From assembly GCA_049323275.1 (NCBI GenBank), contig JBMOOM010000016.1, positions 62,001-126,000 of the forward strand: a stretch of 64,000 nt of DNA. Direction: 5' to 3'. Shown here one piece after another: positions 17,546 to 26,504 of the stretch. Each line of letters starts with the position of its first letter. Position 1 is the stretch's first letter. Position numbers and translations under genes: made by a program. Under the pieces are notes generated by a model. The model was not told the DNA's origin and ran no database searches. It was given only the letters and a program-made list of their open reading frames with translations. The stretch comes from Taklimakanibacter sp049323275 (GTDB lineage: Bacteria > Pseudomonadota > Alphaproteobacteria > Rhizobiales > Aestuariivirgaceae).

Positions 17546-18661
17546 TTAGAGGCTTCGGGATTCGAAATCGATTCGGGGATCGACGAAGGTGTAGGTGAGA
17601 TCGCTTATCAGCGCGATGATCAGGCCGACCACCGCGACGATATAGACATTGGCGAAGAATACCGGATAGTCGCGGTTGAGAGCTGCGGTATAGGTGAGAA
17701 GGCCGATGCCGTCGAGCGAGAAGATCTGCTCGATGAGCAGCGAGCCGGTGAAGAAGGCGCCGAGGAAGGCGCCGGGAAAGCCGGCGATGACGAGCAGCAT
17801 CGCATTGCGGAAGACATGGCCGTAGAGCACGCGCCGCTCGGTCAGCCCCTTGGCCCGGGCGGTGACCACATATTGCTTGCGGATCTCGTCGAGGAACGAG
17901 TTCTTGGTGAGGAGCGTCGTGGTGGCGAAGCCGCCGATGCCCATGGCGATGAGCGGCAGGACCAGGTGCCAGGCATAGTCGGCGATCTTGCCGAAGAGGG
18001 AGAGGTCGGAAAAATTGTCCGAGGTCAGGCCGCGCAGCGGAAACCAAGAGAAATAGCTGCCGCCGGCGAAGACGACGATCAGGAAGATGGCGAGAATGAA
18101 GCCCGGAATGGCGTAGCCGACGATGATGACGGCCGAGGTCCAGATGTCGAAATGGCTGCCGTCCTTGACCGCCTTGCGGATGCCCAAGGGTATCGAGACG
18201 AAGTTGGTGATGAGGAGCAGCCAGATGCCGAGCGAGATCGACACCGGCATCTTCTCGAGCATCAGGTCCACGACCGGCCTGTCGCGGAAATAGCTGTCGC
18301 CGAAATTGAAAGTGAGATAGTTCTTCATCATCAGGAAGAAGCGTTCGGTCGGCGGCTTGTCGAAGCCGAACTGGACTTCGAGCTTCTTGATGAATTCGGG
18401 ATCGAGACCCTGCGCGCCGCGATATTTGACGGCCATGCCGGCATCGCCGAAGGAGCCGGGCTCGGCGCTCCTGACCCCGGTGTCGCCGCCCTGACCGCCG
18501 CCGATCCGGGCCGTCGCATCGACGGCGGTGCCCTGGATCTGGGCGATGATGCGCTCGATCGGCCCGCCCGGCACGAACTGCACGATGGCGAAGGTCATGA
18601 TCATGATGCCGAACAGGGTCGGGATCATGAGAAGCAAGCGTTTGATGATATAGGCGCCCAT
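17546..18661 (-). CDS. yejB: Peptide ABC transporter permease YejB
   Basis: 371 residues. The N-terminal MGAYIIKRLLLMIPTLFGI helix is typical of DppB/OppB-type permeases. The EAA loop lies around FLDEIRKQYVVTARAKGL. The chain carries YejB-specific periplasmic insertions between helices 1 and 2. It is the second half of the permease. It is separated from the upstream binding-protein gene by 65 bases, the longest gap in this operon. Confidence 0.94.
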   Translation of the reverse strand: MGAYIIKRLLLMIPTLFGIMIMTFAIVQFVPGGPIERIIAQIQGTAVDATARIGGGQGGDTGVRSAEPGSFGDAGMAVKYRGAQGLDPEFIKKLEVQFGFDKPPTERFFLMMKNYLTFNFGDSYFRDRPVVDLMLEKMPVSISLGIWLLLITNFVSIPLGIRKAVKDGSHFDIWTSAVIIVGYAIPGFILAIFLIVVFAGGSYFSWFPLRGLTSDNFSDLSLFGKIADYAWHLVLPLIAMGIGGFATTTLLTKNSFLDEIRKQYVVTARAKGLTERRVLYGHVFRNAMLLVIAGFPGAFLGAFFTGSLLIEQIFSLDGIGLLTYTAALNRDYPVFFANVYIVAVVGLIIALISDLTYTFVDPRIDFESRSL

Positions 18662-18726
18662 TGCTGCCGTCCTACGGCATCGGCCCGAAGGCCGCGCGAG
18701 GCCATACGGTGTCCCGATGCATGTAT

Positions 18727-20541
18727 CTAGTTACCACGCTTCAATGTCTTCGCCTTGTCGGCGTTGACCCACCAGGTATCGGTGATCCCTCTGTCATATT
18801 CGGGCTTGATTTGGGGCTTTTCGAAGATATCCCAATGTACGATCCAGTGCTCGGCCTTGCCCCAGTTGGGCACCCAGATATGCTCCGCCCTGAGCACCCG
18901 GTCGAGGGCGCGCCCGGCATACATCAGCTCCTCGCGCGATTTCGCGGCGATTACCTTGTCGATGAGGCTGTCAACAACGGGAAGCGCTATGCCCGAAAGA
19001 TTGTAGCTGCCGGTGGCCTTGGCCGCGTCCGAGCTGAATTGCGCCTTGAGCTCGTCGCCGGGAGTCTGGCCGCCGACCAGCCGTACGATATCCACGTCGA
19101 AATCGAAGTCCTTCATCCGCTGCTCCTGCTGGGCGGGGTCGATGCCGCGCAGCGTCGCCTCGATGCCGAGGAGCCGCAGATTCTTCGCATAGGGCGCGAG
19201 GATCCGCTCGCTGGTCGGGCCGTCGATCAGGAACTCGACGGTGAACTTCTCGCCCTTGGCATTAACGAGCGACGTGCCCTCGCGCTTCCAGCCGGCTTCG
19301 GCAAGGAGCTGTGACGCCTGCCTGAGCAGCTTGCGGTCCTGGCCCGAGCCGTCCGAAACCGGCGGGAGATAGGCGTCTTCGAAGACTTCGGGCCGCAGGT
19401 CCTTGCGGAACGGCTCCAGGATCTTGAGCTCCTCGGGCGAGGGTTTGCCTTGCGCCATGAGTGCCGAGTTCTCGAAGAAGCTCGTGGTGCGCTTATAGGC
19501 GCCGTAGAAGAGATTGGCGTTCATCCATTCGAAGTCGAAAGCGAGACCGAAAGCCTTTCGTACGCGGATGTCCTGGAATTTCTCGCGCCGCATGTTGAAA
19601 TAGAGGCCCTGCGCGCCGGACGGCGTATTGTCGGGCAGGACTTCCTTGATGAGCCGGCCCTCGGCCACCGATTTGGTGTTGTAGGCGGTGGCCCAGTCGC
19701 GCGAGGTGAATTCTTCGTGGAGATCGAGAACACCGGCCTTCAACGCTTCGACGACAGCGGTGCGGTCCTTGAAATACTCGATGCGGACGTCGTCGAAATT
19801 ATAGCGGCCCTTATTCACCGGCAGGTCGGCGCCCCAATAATCCGGACGCCGGATGTATGAAACATACTGACCTGGCTTGAAGCTGCCGATCTTGTAGGGG
19901 CCCGAGCCGAGCGGCGGATCGAGCGTCGTCTTGGTGAAGTCGTGCGTGGCGTAATAGGCCTTGGAGAGGATCGGCAACGCCGCGATACTCAGCGGCAGGT
20001 CGCGGGTGTTGTCTCCTTTGAACGAATAGCGGACTTCGTAGGGCGACAGCACGTCGCATTTCTCGGCATCGCGGATGGCCATGCGAATGCGTTCGTCGCC
20101 ATAGGTGGTGATCAGCCGGAAGCTGTCGCACACATCATCCGCGGTGAGCTTGGAGCCGTCGGAAAAGCGGGCTTCCTCGCGCAACTGGAAGGTGACGCTC
20201 TTTTTGTCGGCCGCGATGTCGGCGGTCTTCGCCACGAGGCCATACATGGCATCCGGCTCGTCGGCGGCGCGCACCATCAGCGTGTCGAACAGAAGCCCGA
20301 TATTCTCAGGCCAGGTGCCTTTGAGAATGAAGCCGTTGAACGAATCGAACGTATCGCGCGCCAGGATGCCCCGGCTCGCCAGCCTGCCGCCTTTCGGCGC
20401 ATCCGGATTCACATAGTCGAAATGCTTGAAGTCGGGCGGGTATTTGAGATCGCCGAAGGCCGAGATGCCGTGCCGGGGTTCGGCCTGGGCGGTGATGGTG
20501 AGAAGGCCGAGCGCCAGGACGGCGGTGAGCGCGGTTCTCAT
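18727..20541 (-). CDS. yejA: Extracellular solute-binding protein family 5, YejA-like (copy 1)
   Basis: 604 residues with a plain Sec signal peptide (20 residues, ending AQA). SBP_bac_5 features include FKHFDYVNPDAPKGGRL near the N-terminus, LTADDVCDSF, PPLGSGPYKIGSF and WTLV-like C-terminal contacts. This is the periplasmic peptide receptor of the YejABEF importer, whose known substrates include microcin C-type peptides and other oligopeptides. It overlaps the upstream paralogue by four bases (ATGA), so the two are translationally coupled. Confidence 0.92.
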   Translation of the reverse strand: MRTALTAVLALGLLTITAQAEPRHGISAFGDLKYPPDFKHFDYVNPDAPKGGRLASRGILARDTFDSFNGFILKGTWPENIGLLFDTLMVRAADEPDAMYGLVAKTADIAADKKSVTFQLREEARFSDGSKLTADDVCDSFRLITTYGDERIRMAIRDAEKCDVLSPYEVRYSFKGDNTRDLPLSIAALPILSKAYYATHDFTKTTLDPPLGSGPYKIGSFKPGQYVSYIRRPDYWGADLPVNKGRYNFDDVRIEYFKDRTAVVEALKAGVLDLHEEFTSRDWATAYNTKSVAEGRLIKEVLPDNTPSGAQGLYFNMRREKFQDIRVRKAFGLAFDFEWMNANLFYGAYKRTTSFFENSALMAQGKPSPEELKILEPFRKDLRPEVFEDAYLPPVSDGSGQDRKLLRQASQLLAEAGWKREGTSLVNAKGEKFTVEFLIDGPTSERILAPYAKNLRLLGIEATLRGIDPAQQEQRMKDFDFDVDIVRLVGGQTPGDELKAQFSSDAAKATGSYNLSGIALPVVDSLIDKVIAAKSREELMYAGRALDRVLRAEHIWVPNWGKAEHWIVHWDIFEKPQIKPEYDRGITDTWWVNADKAKTLKRGN

Positions 20542-22415
20542 TTATTGGCCGCCGTCTGCTTGGCTTTCTCTTCATCCCACCACCACAAGGACGGGAAGCC
20601 GACGCTGTAGGGCGGGTTGGGATCGGGATAGCCGAAGCGGTTCCAATAGGGCAGGAACTGCTCGGCCCGGTAGAAGTCCGGCACCATGTAATAGTTCCAC
20701 AACAGCACGCGATCGAGCGCCTTGGTGGCGGCGATGAGCTCGGCGCGGCTGTTGGCGAAGATGATGAGATCGATGATCTTGTCGATCACCGGATTCTTGA
20801 CGCCGATCACATTGCGGCTGCCCTTCTGGTCGGCCGCCGCCGTTCCCCAGAAGTCGCGCTGCTCGTTGCCGGGCGACAGCGACTGGGCGAAGACCGAGGT
20901 GATGACGTCGAAATCGAAATCTCGGACCCGGTTCTGATATTGCGCCGAATCGATGGTGCGGATCGTGACCTGGATGCCGAGCCGCTCGAGGCTTGGCTTA
21001 TAAGCGAGGTTCATGTCCTCGAAGGACGGATCGTCGAGCAGGAATTCCATGGTCATGCGCTCGCCGGTCTTGTCGTTGGTGAGCGCGTTGCCCTTGATCG
21101 ACCAGCCCGCCTCCTTCAGGAGCTGAACCGCCTTGCGCAGATTGTCGCGGATGTTCTGCGGCGTGCCGTTGACCGGATTCTTGTACTCCGTCGTGAAGAC
21201 TTCTTCCGGAATCTGGCCCTTGAACTGGTTGAGGATCTCCAGCTCGCGGCCTTGCGGCAGGCCGGTGGCGGCGAGCTCGGAATTCTGGAAATAGCTCTGC
21301 GTGCGCTTGTTGTAGTCGCCGAAGGAGAGCACCCGCATGCGGCCTTCGAAATCATAAGCGAGATTGAACGCCTGCCGTACCTTGGGATCGGCGAATTTGG
21401 CCCGCCTGGTATTGAAGACGAAGCCCTGCATCTGCTGGGCGTCCTTGGTGAAGAAGGCCTTCTTGATGACATTGCCCTTCTTGAAGGCCGGGAAATCATA
21501 CTGGGTTTCCCATTCCTTGGTGCCGCCGCCCGTCCTCACATCGAGCTGGTCGCCCTTGAAGGCCTCGAAGATGACGCCGCGGTCGCGGAAATAGATGATT
21601 TCGATCTCGTCGAAATTGTCCTGCCCGACATTGACCGGGAGATCGACGCCCCAATAATCCTTGACCCGCTCGAACAGGATGGACTGCCCGGCCTTGAAGC
21701 TCTTGATGCGATAGGGGCCGGAGCCGAGCGGCGGCTCGAGCGTCGTATTGTTGATGTCGCGCTGCTTGCCGGACGCATCCTTGCCTTCCCAATAGTGCTT
21801 GGGCAAGGCGAAGGTCTGGCCCATGATGCCCGGCAGCTCCCGATTGCCCTTGCTGTCGAAGACGAAGGTGACTTCGTTGGGCCCGGTCTGCTCGGCCTTC
21901 TGAACGTTCTTGTAATAGGCCTGGTAGAAGGGATGGGCGCTCTTGAGGAATGTGAAGGCGAAGATGACGTCGTCGACGGTGACGGGCTTGCCGTCGTGCC
22001 AGCGCGCCTCCGGTCTGAGCCGGAAGATCACATAGGAATGATCCTCGGGCTGATACATGCTTTCGGCGAGGAGACCATAGGCCGAGGTCACCTCATCGAG
22101 GGCGGCCGAGGTGAGCGTTTCGAAGACGGTGCCGGCATAGGCGGCGGGATCGCCCTTGATGATGAAGGGGTTGAAATTATCATAGGAGCCGGTGGTGCCG
22201 AGACGGAGCCGGCCGCCTTTCGGCGCATTCGGATTCACATAGTCGAAATGTTTGAAGTCGGCCGGATATTTGAGCTCGCCATAGATATTGTTGCCGTGTC
22301 TGAACACCTTCTCCTGCGCCTGGGCCGGCTCGACCGACAGCACCTTGAGGCCGGAGAACGAGCCCAGCCCCAGAAGGGATGCCGTTTTAATCAGGCCACG
22401 CCGGGTAAGGATCAT
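20538..22415 (-). CDS. Extracellular solute-binding protein family 5, YejA-like (copy 2, probable Tat export)
   Basis: 625 residues. The chosen start gives a leader with twin arginines at residues 5-6 (LTRRGLIKTAS), a moderately hydrophobic core and an AQA cleavage site at about residue 33: a Tat-like signal, unlike the Sec signal of its neighbour. The body is paralogous to the downstream protein (FKHFDYVNPNAPKGGRLRL, PPLGSGPYRIKSF, YWGVDLPVNVGQ). It is the first gene of the operon. Two receptors for one permease suggest a broadened or split substrate range. The frame is open to 22496, but no better start is seen. Confidence 0.9.
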   Translation of the reverse strand: MILTRRGLIKTASLLGLGSFSGLKVLSVEPAQAQEKVFRHGNNIYGELKYPADFKHFDYVNPNAPKGGRLRLGTTGSYDNFNPFIIKGDPAAYAGTVFETLTSAALDEVTSAYGLLAESMYQPEDHSYVIFRLRPEARWHDGKPVTVDDVIFAFTFLKSAHPFYQAYYKNVQKAEQTGPNEVTFVFDSKGNRELPGIMGQTFALPKHYWEGKDASGKQRDINNTTLEPPLGSGPYRIKSFKAGQSILFERVKDYWGVDLPVNVGQDNFDEIEIIYFRDRGVIFEAFKGDQLDVRTGGGTKEWETQYDFPAFKKGNVIKKAFFTKDAQQMQGFVFNTRRAKFADPKVRQAFNLAYDFEGRMRVLSFGDYNKRTQSYFQNSELAATGLPQGRELEILNQFKGQIPEEVFTTEYKNPVNGTPQNIRDNLRKAVQLLKEAGWSIKGNALTNDKTGERMTMEFLLDDPSFEDMNLAYKPSLERLGIQVTIRTIDSAQYQNRVRDFDFDVITSVFAQSLSPGNEQRDFWGTAAADQKGSRNVIGVKNPVIDKIIDLIIFANSRAELIAATKALDRVLLWNYYMVPDFYRAEQFLPYWNRFGYPDPNPPYSVGFPSLWWWDEEKAKQTAANK

Positions 22416-22542
22416 CGTTGACGGCTCTTTCGTTGGTTTGGTTTCCCCGAAGATACGCATTCCTGGCCGGAAAGCAAAACCTTGAGCCCCCGCCAAGGCA
22501 GTTAAATCTTTGTGAGATTTGCGTTATTTCCGCGGCAAAACG

Positions 22543-22570
22543 AAGGGGCCGGCGTCTCCGCCGGCCCCTT
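22543..22570 (-). terminator. Strong hairpin terminator downstream of cycM
   Basis: AAGGGGCCGGCG (22543-22554), loop TCTC, then the perfect complement CGCCGGCCCCTT (22559-22570). On the minus strand the hairpin is followed by CGTTTTG. It lies between the cycM stop codon and the yej operon start, so it most likely ends cycM transcription. Confidence 0.75.
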
Positions 22571-22598
22571 GAGAAATTAGCTCAATGGATTCAGCCGT

Positions 22599-23141
22599 TT
22601 ACGGCGCCGGCAGCGGCTTCGGGCTGTCCGACAGCGTGCGCAGATAAGCGAGCAGGTCGGCGCGCGCCTGATCGCGCTTGATGCCGCCGAAGGTCATCTT
22701 GGTCTTGGGCGCGAAGCCCTTCGGATTGGTGATGAACTTGTTGAGGTTCTCGAAGGTCCACTTGTCGGAGGCATGCTCTTTCATCGAATCGGAATAGGCG
22801 AATCCCTCATGCGACGCGATCGGGCGCTCGACGACGTCCCAGAGATCCGGACCCGTCTTGTTCGGGCCGCCCTTTTCGAAGGCATGGCAGGCGAGGCACG
22901 CCTTGGCCTGGGCCTGGCCCTTGGCCGGGTCGGCCTTGGCGAGGAGGGCGCCCAGCGATTCGGTCGCCGTTTCGCCGCCGCCGGCCTCGCCGCCGCCGCT
23001 CTCGGCGACCTCGATGGCATAGCCCTGCTTTTCCGGCTTTTCCGCGTGATAGATCATGCTCTTGGCTTGGCCGAGAGCGAACACCACGAGCGCCGTGGCG
23101 AGGACCGCGCCGGCAATTTTATTGAATTCAAAACTGTTCAT
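22599..23141 (-). CDS. cycM: Membrane-anchored c-type cytochrome, CycM-like
   Basis: 180 residues. An uncleaved N-terminal helix (about 9-27) anchors the protein. A glycine/glutamate-rich linker (about 48-60) leads to a class I cytochrome c domain with heme motif CLACH (C82, C85, H86) and probable distal ligand M149 in KTKMTFGG. CycM-type cytochromes carry electrons from the bc1 complex to terminal oxidases in Hyphomicrobiales. The gene is divergent from kdsB, an arrangement typical of this order. Confidence 0.93.
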   Translation of the reverse strand: MNSFEFNKIAGAVLATALVVFALGQAKSMIYHAEKPEKQGYAIEVAESGGGEAGGGETATESLGALLAKADPAKGQAQAKACLACHAFEKGGPNKTGPDLWDVVERPIASHEGFAYSDSMKEHASDKWTFENLNKFITNPKGFAPKTKMTFGGIKRDQARADLLAYLRTLSDSPKPLPAP

Positions 23142-23265
23142 ATTGGTAGGCCGGCTCCCCGGTTCCCTCTATTTCGCTATTCGCCGCGGAAACTAATTGG
23201 TTCTCGAATGGCTCGCAATACGTTAAAGCTCGCCTGACCAATTTGCCGCGCCCCGCCTTAACCCC

Positions 23266-24018
23266 ATGATCGAACACCAGAATACCATCGTCATTATTCC
23301 CGCCCGGATGGCCTCGACAAGGCTTCCCGGCAAACCTTTGGCCGATATTCATGGCGCCCCCATGATCGTCCATGTGTGGAAACGCGCCATCGAGGCCAAT
23401 GTCGGGCAGGTCCTGGTGGCCTGCGCCGAGATGGAAATCGCCCGCGCCATCAAGGCGCATGGCGGCGACGCCATCGTCACCGACCCGGCGCTCGCTTCGG
23501 GATCGGACCGGATATCGGCGGCGCTCGCCTTGCGCGATCCCGAGCGCCGGTTCCGCTTCATCGTCAATCTGCAGGGCGATCTGCCTACCGTGACGCCGCT
23601 CGACGTGCAGCGCTGCCTGGGCGGTCTCGTCAACGAGACGATCGATATCTCGACCATCGCGGCCCCGATCACCGATGCGGCCGATGTCGCCAATCCGAAC
23701 ATCGTCAAGGCGATCGCGCCGTTGAGCGAGGAGCGCGAGGTCGCCTTCGCGCGCGACTTCCAGCGCCTGCCCGGCCCCGAGCTGGGCCCGCGTTTCTGGC
23801 ATCATATCGGCATCTATGCCTATCGCCGCGAATCGCTCGAGCGCTTCGTCAAGCTGCCGCAGAGCGAGCGCGAGATCGATCGCCGTCTCGAGCAGATGCG
23901 CGCTCTCGACAATGGCATGAGCATCGCGGTGGTGCGCGTCGATTCGGTTCCGCTGGGTGTCGACACGCCCGCCGATCTCGAGGCGGCGCGCCAGATGCTG
24001 AAGGCGGGCCGCTTTTGA
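23266..24018 (+). CDS. kdsB: 3-deoxy-manno-octulosonate cytidylyltransferase (CMP-KDO synthetase)
   Basis: 250 residues, full length for KdsB. The nucleotide-binding motif is IPARMASTRLPGKPLADI (11-28). Later conserved segments are NLQGDLPT (metal-binding Asp), FWHHIGIYAYRRESL and GVDTPADLEAARQM. It activates KDO with CTP for lipopolysaccharide inner-core synthesis in the cytoplasm. It is followed 20 bases later by pheA on the same strand. Confidence 0.96.
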   Translation: MIEHQNTIVIIPARMASTRLPGKPLADIHGAPMIVHVWKRAIEANVGQVLVACAEMEIARAIKAHGGDAIVTDPALASGSDRISAALALRDPERRFRFIVNLQGDLPTVTPLDVQRCLGGLVNETIDISTIAAPITDAADVANPNIVKAIAPLSEEREVAFARDFQRLPGPELGPRFWHHIGIYAYRRESLERFVKLPQSEREIDRRLEQMRALDNGMSIAVVRVDSVPLGVDTPADLEAARQMLKAGRF

Positions 24019-24038
24019 TTTTTAAGGACTGAACCAAG

Positions 24039-24905
24039 ATGACATCCAAGATCGCCTATCAGGGCGAGCCCGGCGCCAATTCGCATATTGCCTGCCGCGA
24101 AGCCTATCCCGATCACGAAGCGGTGGCCTGCGGCACGTTCGAGGACGCCTTCGCGGCGGTGAAGGAGGGCGAGGTCGATCTCGCCATGATCCCGATCGAC
24201 AATTCGGTGGCGGGCCGCGTCGCCGACATCCATCATCTGCTCCCCGCCTCCAATCTCTACATCGTCGGCGAGCACTTCCTGCGCGTCCATCACCAGCTCC
24301 TCCTGGTGCCGGGCGCCGATCCTTCCGCCCTCCAGTCGGTGCACAGCCATGTCCATGCGCTGGGCCAGTGCCGCAAGGTGATCCGCGCGATGAAATTGAA
24401 GCCGGTGGTCGCCGCCGATACGGCAGGCGCGGCGCGCGAGCTGGCGGAAGCGAAGGACAAGAGCCGCGCCGCCATCGCCAGCAAGCTCGCCGCCGAGATC
24501 TATGGGCTCGAGGTCCTGAAGGAGAATGTCGAGGACGAGGAGCACAACACCACACGCTTCATCGTGCTCTCCGCCACACCGCATGACGCCGAGCCCGAGG
24601 AGGCGCCGGTGGTCACGAGCTTCGTCTTCCGGGTGCGCAACGTGCCGGCGGCGCTCTACAAGGCCATGGGCGGCTTCGCCACCAACGGCGTCAACATGAC
24701 CAAGCTGGAATCCTATCAGCTCGAGGGCCAGTTCTCAGCGACGCAATTCTATGCCGATGTCGAGGGGCATCCTTCCGAGCGCAATGTCAGGCTGGCGCTC
24801 GAGGAGCTGGAATTCTTCACCTCGCATCTGCGCGTGCTGGGCGTCTACAAAGCGAGCCCGTATCGCGCCGAGATCGCCCGCCGCATGTCGGGAATAGGGA
24901 AGTAG
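24039..24905 (+). CDS. pheA: Prephenate dehydratase
   Basis: 288 residues. The monofunctional PDT domain (residues about 3-180) begins KIAYQGEPGANS and contains the catalytic TRF motif (T172-R173-F174, in HNTTRFIV). The C-terminal ACT domain (about 195-275) has GALYKAMGGF-like and LESYQLEGQFS segments for phenylalanine feedback. There is no chorismate mutase domain. It converts prephenate to phenylpyruvate in phenylalanine biosynthesis. Co-directional with kdsB. Confidence 0.96.
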   Translation: MTSKIAYQGEPGANSHIACREAYPDHEAVACGTFEDAFAAVKEGEVDLAMIPIDNSVAGRVADIHHLLPASNLYIVGEHFLRVHHQLLLVPGADPSALQSVHSHVHALGQCRKVIRAMKLKPVVAADTAGAARELAEAKDKSRAAIASKLAAEIYGLEVLKENVEDEEHNTTRFIVLSATPHDAEPEEAPVVTSFVFRVRNVPAALYKAMGGFATNGVNMTKLESYQLEGQFSATQFYADVEGHPSERNVRLALEELEFFTSHLRVLGVYKASPYRAEIARRMSGIGK

Positions 24906-24920
24906 CATCGGCCCGAAAGC

Positions 24921-25802
24921 TTACTTCAGCGCCTCGATCAGGATCCTGTGAGCGATGGCCATCGGCGGGGGAACGCTCAAGCCATCCTGATGGCGCTCAT
25001 CGAGCATCGCCTGCGCTTCGGTGCGTGAGAACCAGCGCGCCTGCTCGATCTCCTTCTCGTCGATCACGATGTCGCGGTTGAGCGCCTCGCCGACGAGCCC
25101 GATCATCAGGCTCGAAGGATAGGGCCAGGGCTGGCTCGCCACATAGCGGATGGCGCCGACGCGGATGCCGGTTTCCTCGAAGACCTCGCGGCGCGCCGCT
25201 TCCTCGATCGTCTCGCCGGGCTCCATGAAGCCGGCGAGCGCCGAAAAGCGTCCCGTGGGCCACGAGTTCTGCCGGCCGAGCAGGAAATCGTCGCCCGCGC
25301 GCACGATGATGATGACCACCGGATCGGTGCGTGGAAAATGGTCGCTCATGCAGTGCGGGCAGTGACGGCGGTAGCCGCCGTCCTTCATCTGCAGCTCATG
25401 TCCGCAATTGGAGCAATAGCGGCGGCGCTGATGCCAGTGGAGCAGCGAGCGCGCCTGAGCCAGCATCGCGAGATCGCTGGCCGGAAGCTTCGCCTCGATC
25501 GCGAGGCTTCTGAGATCCTGGGCATTGTCGAGGGGCTCCACGGCTTCGCCGGCGAAAACGGCATGGCCGTGAGGATCGATGCCGAGGAAGATGGCGTCCT
25601 CGTCGATCGTCGTTTCATAATGGAGAGCGCCCGCCTCGATCCGCACCTTGTCGCCGTTGAGGCGGATGAGCCTTGTCGTGGTCTCGCCGCGTTTCCGGGC
25701 GACCCAGTCCGGCTCGCCACGAAAAACGGCGGCTCGATCCAACGAGCCGCCGCAGAATCCTAGAGAACGGGAGCCTGTAGGCGCCCCCGTATCATTCGCC
25801 AT
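24921..25802 (-). CDS. nudC: NADH pyrophosphatase / NAD-cap decapping Nudix hydrolase NudC
   Basis: 293 residues. The N-terminal NUDIX-like domain is followed by a zinc ribbon with four cysteines (CSNCGHEL ... CPHC). The catalytic Nudix box is GFMEPGETIEEAARREVFEE plus TGI, and the NudC-type SQPWPYPSSLM motif follows. It hydrolyses NAD(H) to NMN(H) and AMP and can remove NAD caps from RNA. The start at 25802 overlaps the end of the upstream MerR gene by 11 bases. A longer frame to 25841 exists but runs further into that gene. Confidence 0.94.
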   Translation of the reverse strand: MANDTGAPTGSRSLGFCGGSLDRAAVFRGEPDWVARKRGETTTRLIRLNGDKVRIEAGALHYETTIDEDAIFLGIDPHGHAVFAGEAVEPLDNAQDLRSLAIEAKLPASDLAMLAQARSLLHWHQRRRYCSNCGHELQMKDGGYRRHCPHCMSDHFPRTDPVVIIIVRAGDDFLLGRQNSWPTGRFSALAGFMEPGETIEEAARREVFEETGIRVGAIRYVASQPWPYPSSLMIGLVGEALNRDIVIDEKEIEQARWFSRTEAQAMLDERHQDGLSVPPPMAIAHRILIEALK

Positions 25803-26244
25803 TGGCAACGCGCCGCGGAGCGGTCGTCTCGGCGGCTTCACGCTCCTTCAGCATCCCGTCGACCACCGTGATGGTCTTTTCGAGATCGCTGATGGCGTCT
25901 TCGAGTTCGAGGCGCTGCTTGCGGAGCGCTTCAAGTCTTTCGCGGAACTTGGTCGAGGACACGCGCAGCTGGGTCAGCTGGCCGTCGCGCAGATTGTAGA
26001 GATCGAGCATTTCCTTGATCTCTTCGAGCGAGAAGCCGACCTTCTTGCCGCGCAGGATCAGCTGCAGGCGGGCGCGGTCGCGGTAGCTGAACAGACGGGT
26101 CCAGCCGCGCCGGTCAGGGTGCAGGAGGCCTTTTTGCTCGTAGAAGCGCAATGTACGCGGAGTTACGTCGAACTCTCTGCAGAGTTCCGTAATGGAATAG
26201 GTTCGATCCCGATTCGACCGGTCAGCAACCGTCGACTGAGCCAT
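25792..26244 (-). CDS. MerR family transcriptional regulator
   Basis: 150 residues. The MerR winged helix (YSITELCREFDVTPRTLRFYE) is followed by GLLHPDRRGWTRLFSYRDRARL, then a long C-terminal coiled coil (about 80-140) for dimerisation. No metal-binding cysteine cluster is visible at the C-terminus. It resembles the LiuR-like group linked to branched-chain acyl-CoA catabolism rather than metal sensors, though no such genes adjoin it. It is translationally coupled to nudC. Confidence 0.88.
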   Translation of the reverse strand: MAQSTVADRSNRDRTYSITELCREFDVTPRTLRFYEQKGLLHPDRRGWTRLFSYRDRARLQLILRGKKVGFSLEEIKEMLDLYNLRDGQLTQLRVSSTKFRERLEALRKQRLELEDAISDLEKTITVVDGMLKEREAAETTAPRRVANGE

Positions 26245-26444
26245 TTTTGCTCTCCGTTCGTTTTTCGTGCCCTTGGGGGCGATTGCCGTCGCGTCTGAGT
26301 ATATAGGCAGAGCGAAGCAATTATAACCCCCGGGGCCTTAAATTATGGATAGACAGCACAGAGCTGCCATAGGGGAACCGCATGGCTTAACCATGGGTTG
26401 TCTTCTGGGTAAAGACGAAAAAAGGCGAAGGCGTGGCGGCCGGC

Positions 26445-26459
26445 TTAACGGAAATTTTA
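26445..26459 (+). promoter_or_regulatory. CtrA-like site upstream of the PodJ-like gene (one mismatch)
   Basis: TTAA-CGGAAAT-TTTA matches TTAA-N7-TTAA with one substitution and lies 46 bases before the ATG. A second TTAAC occurs at about 26470. Cell-cycle control of a polarity gene would be biologically sensible, but this is motif-based inference. Confidence 0.3.
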
Positions 26460-26504
26460 CCTAAAACATTAACTTTTAGGAGGAGTTAGGGGACGCAATC
26501 CGCC

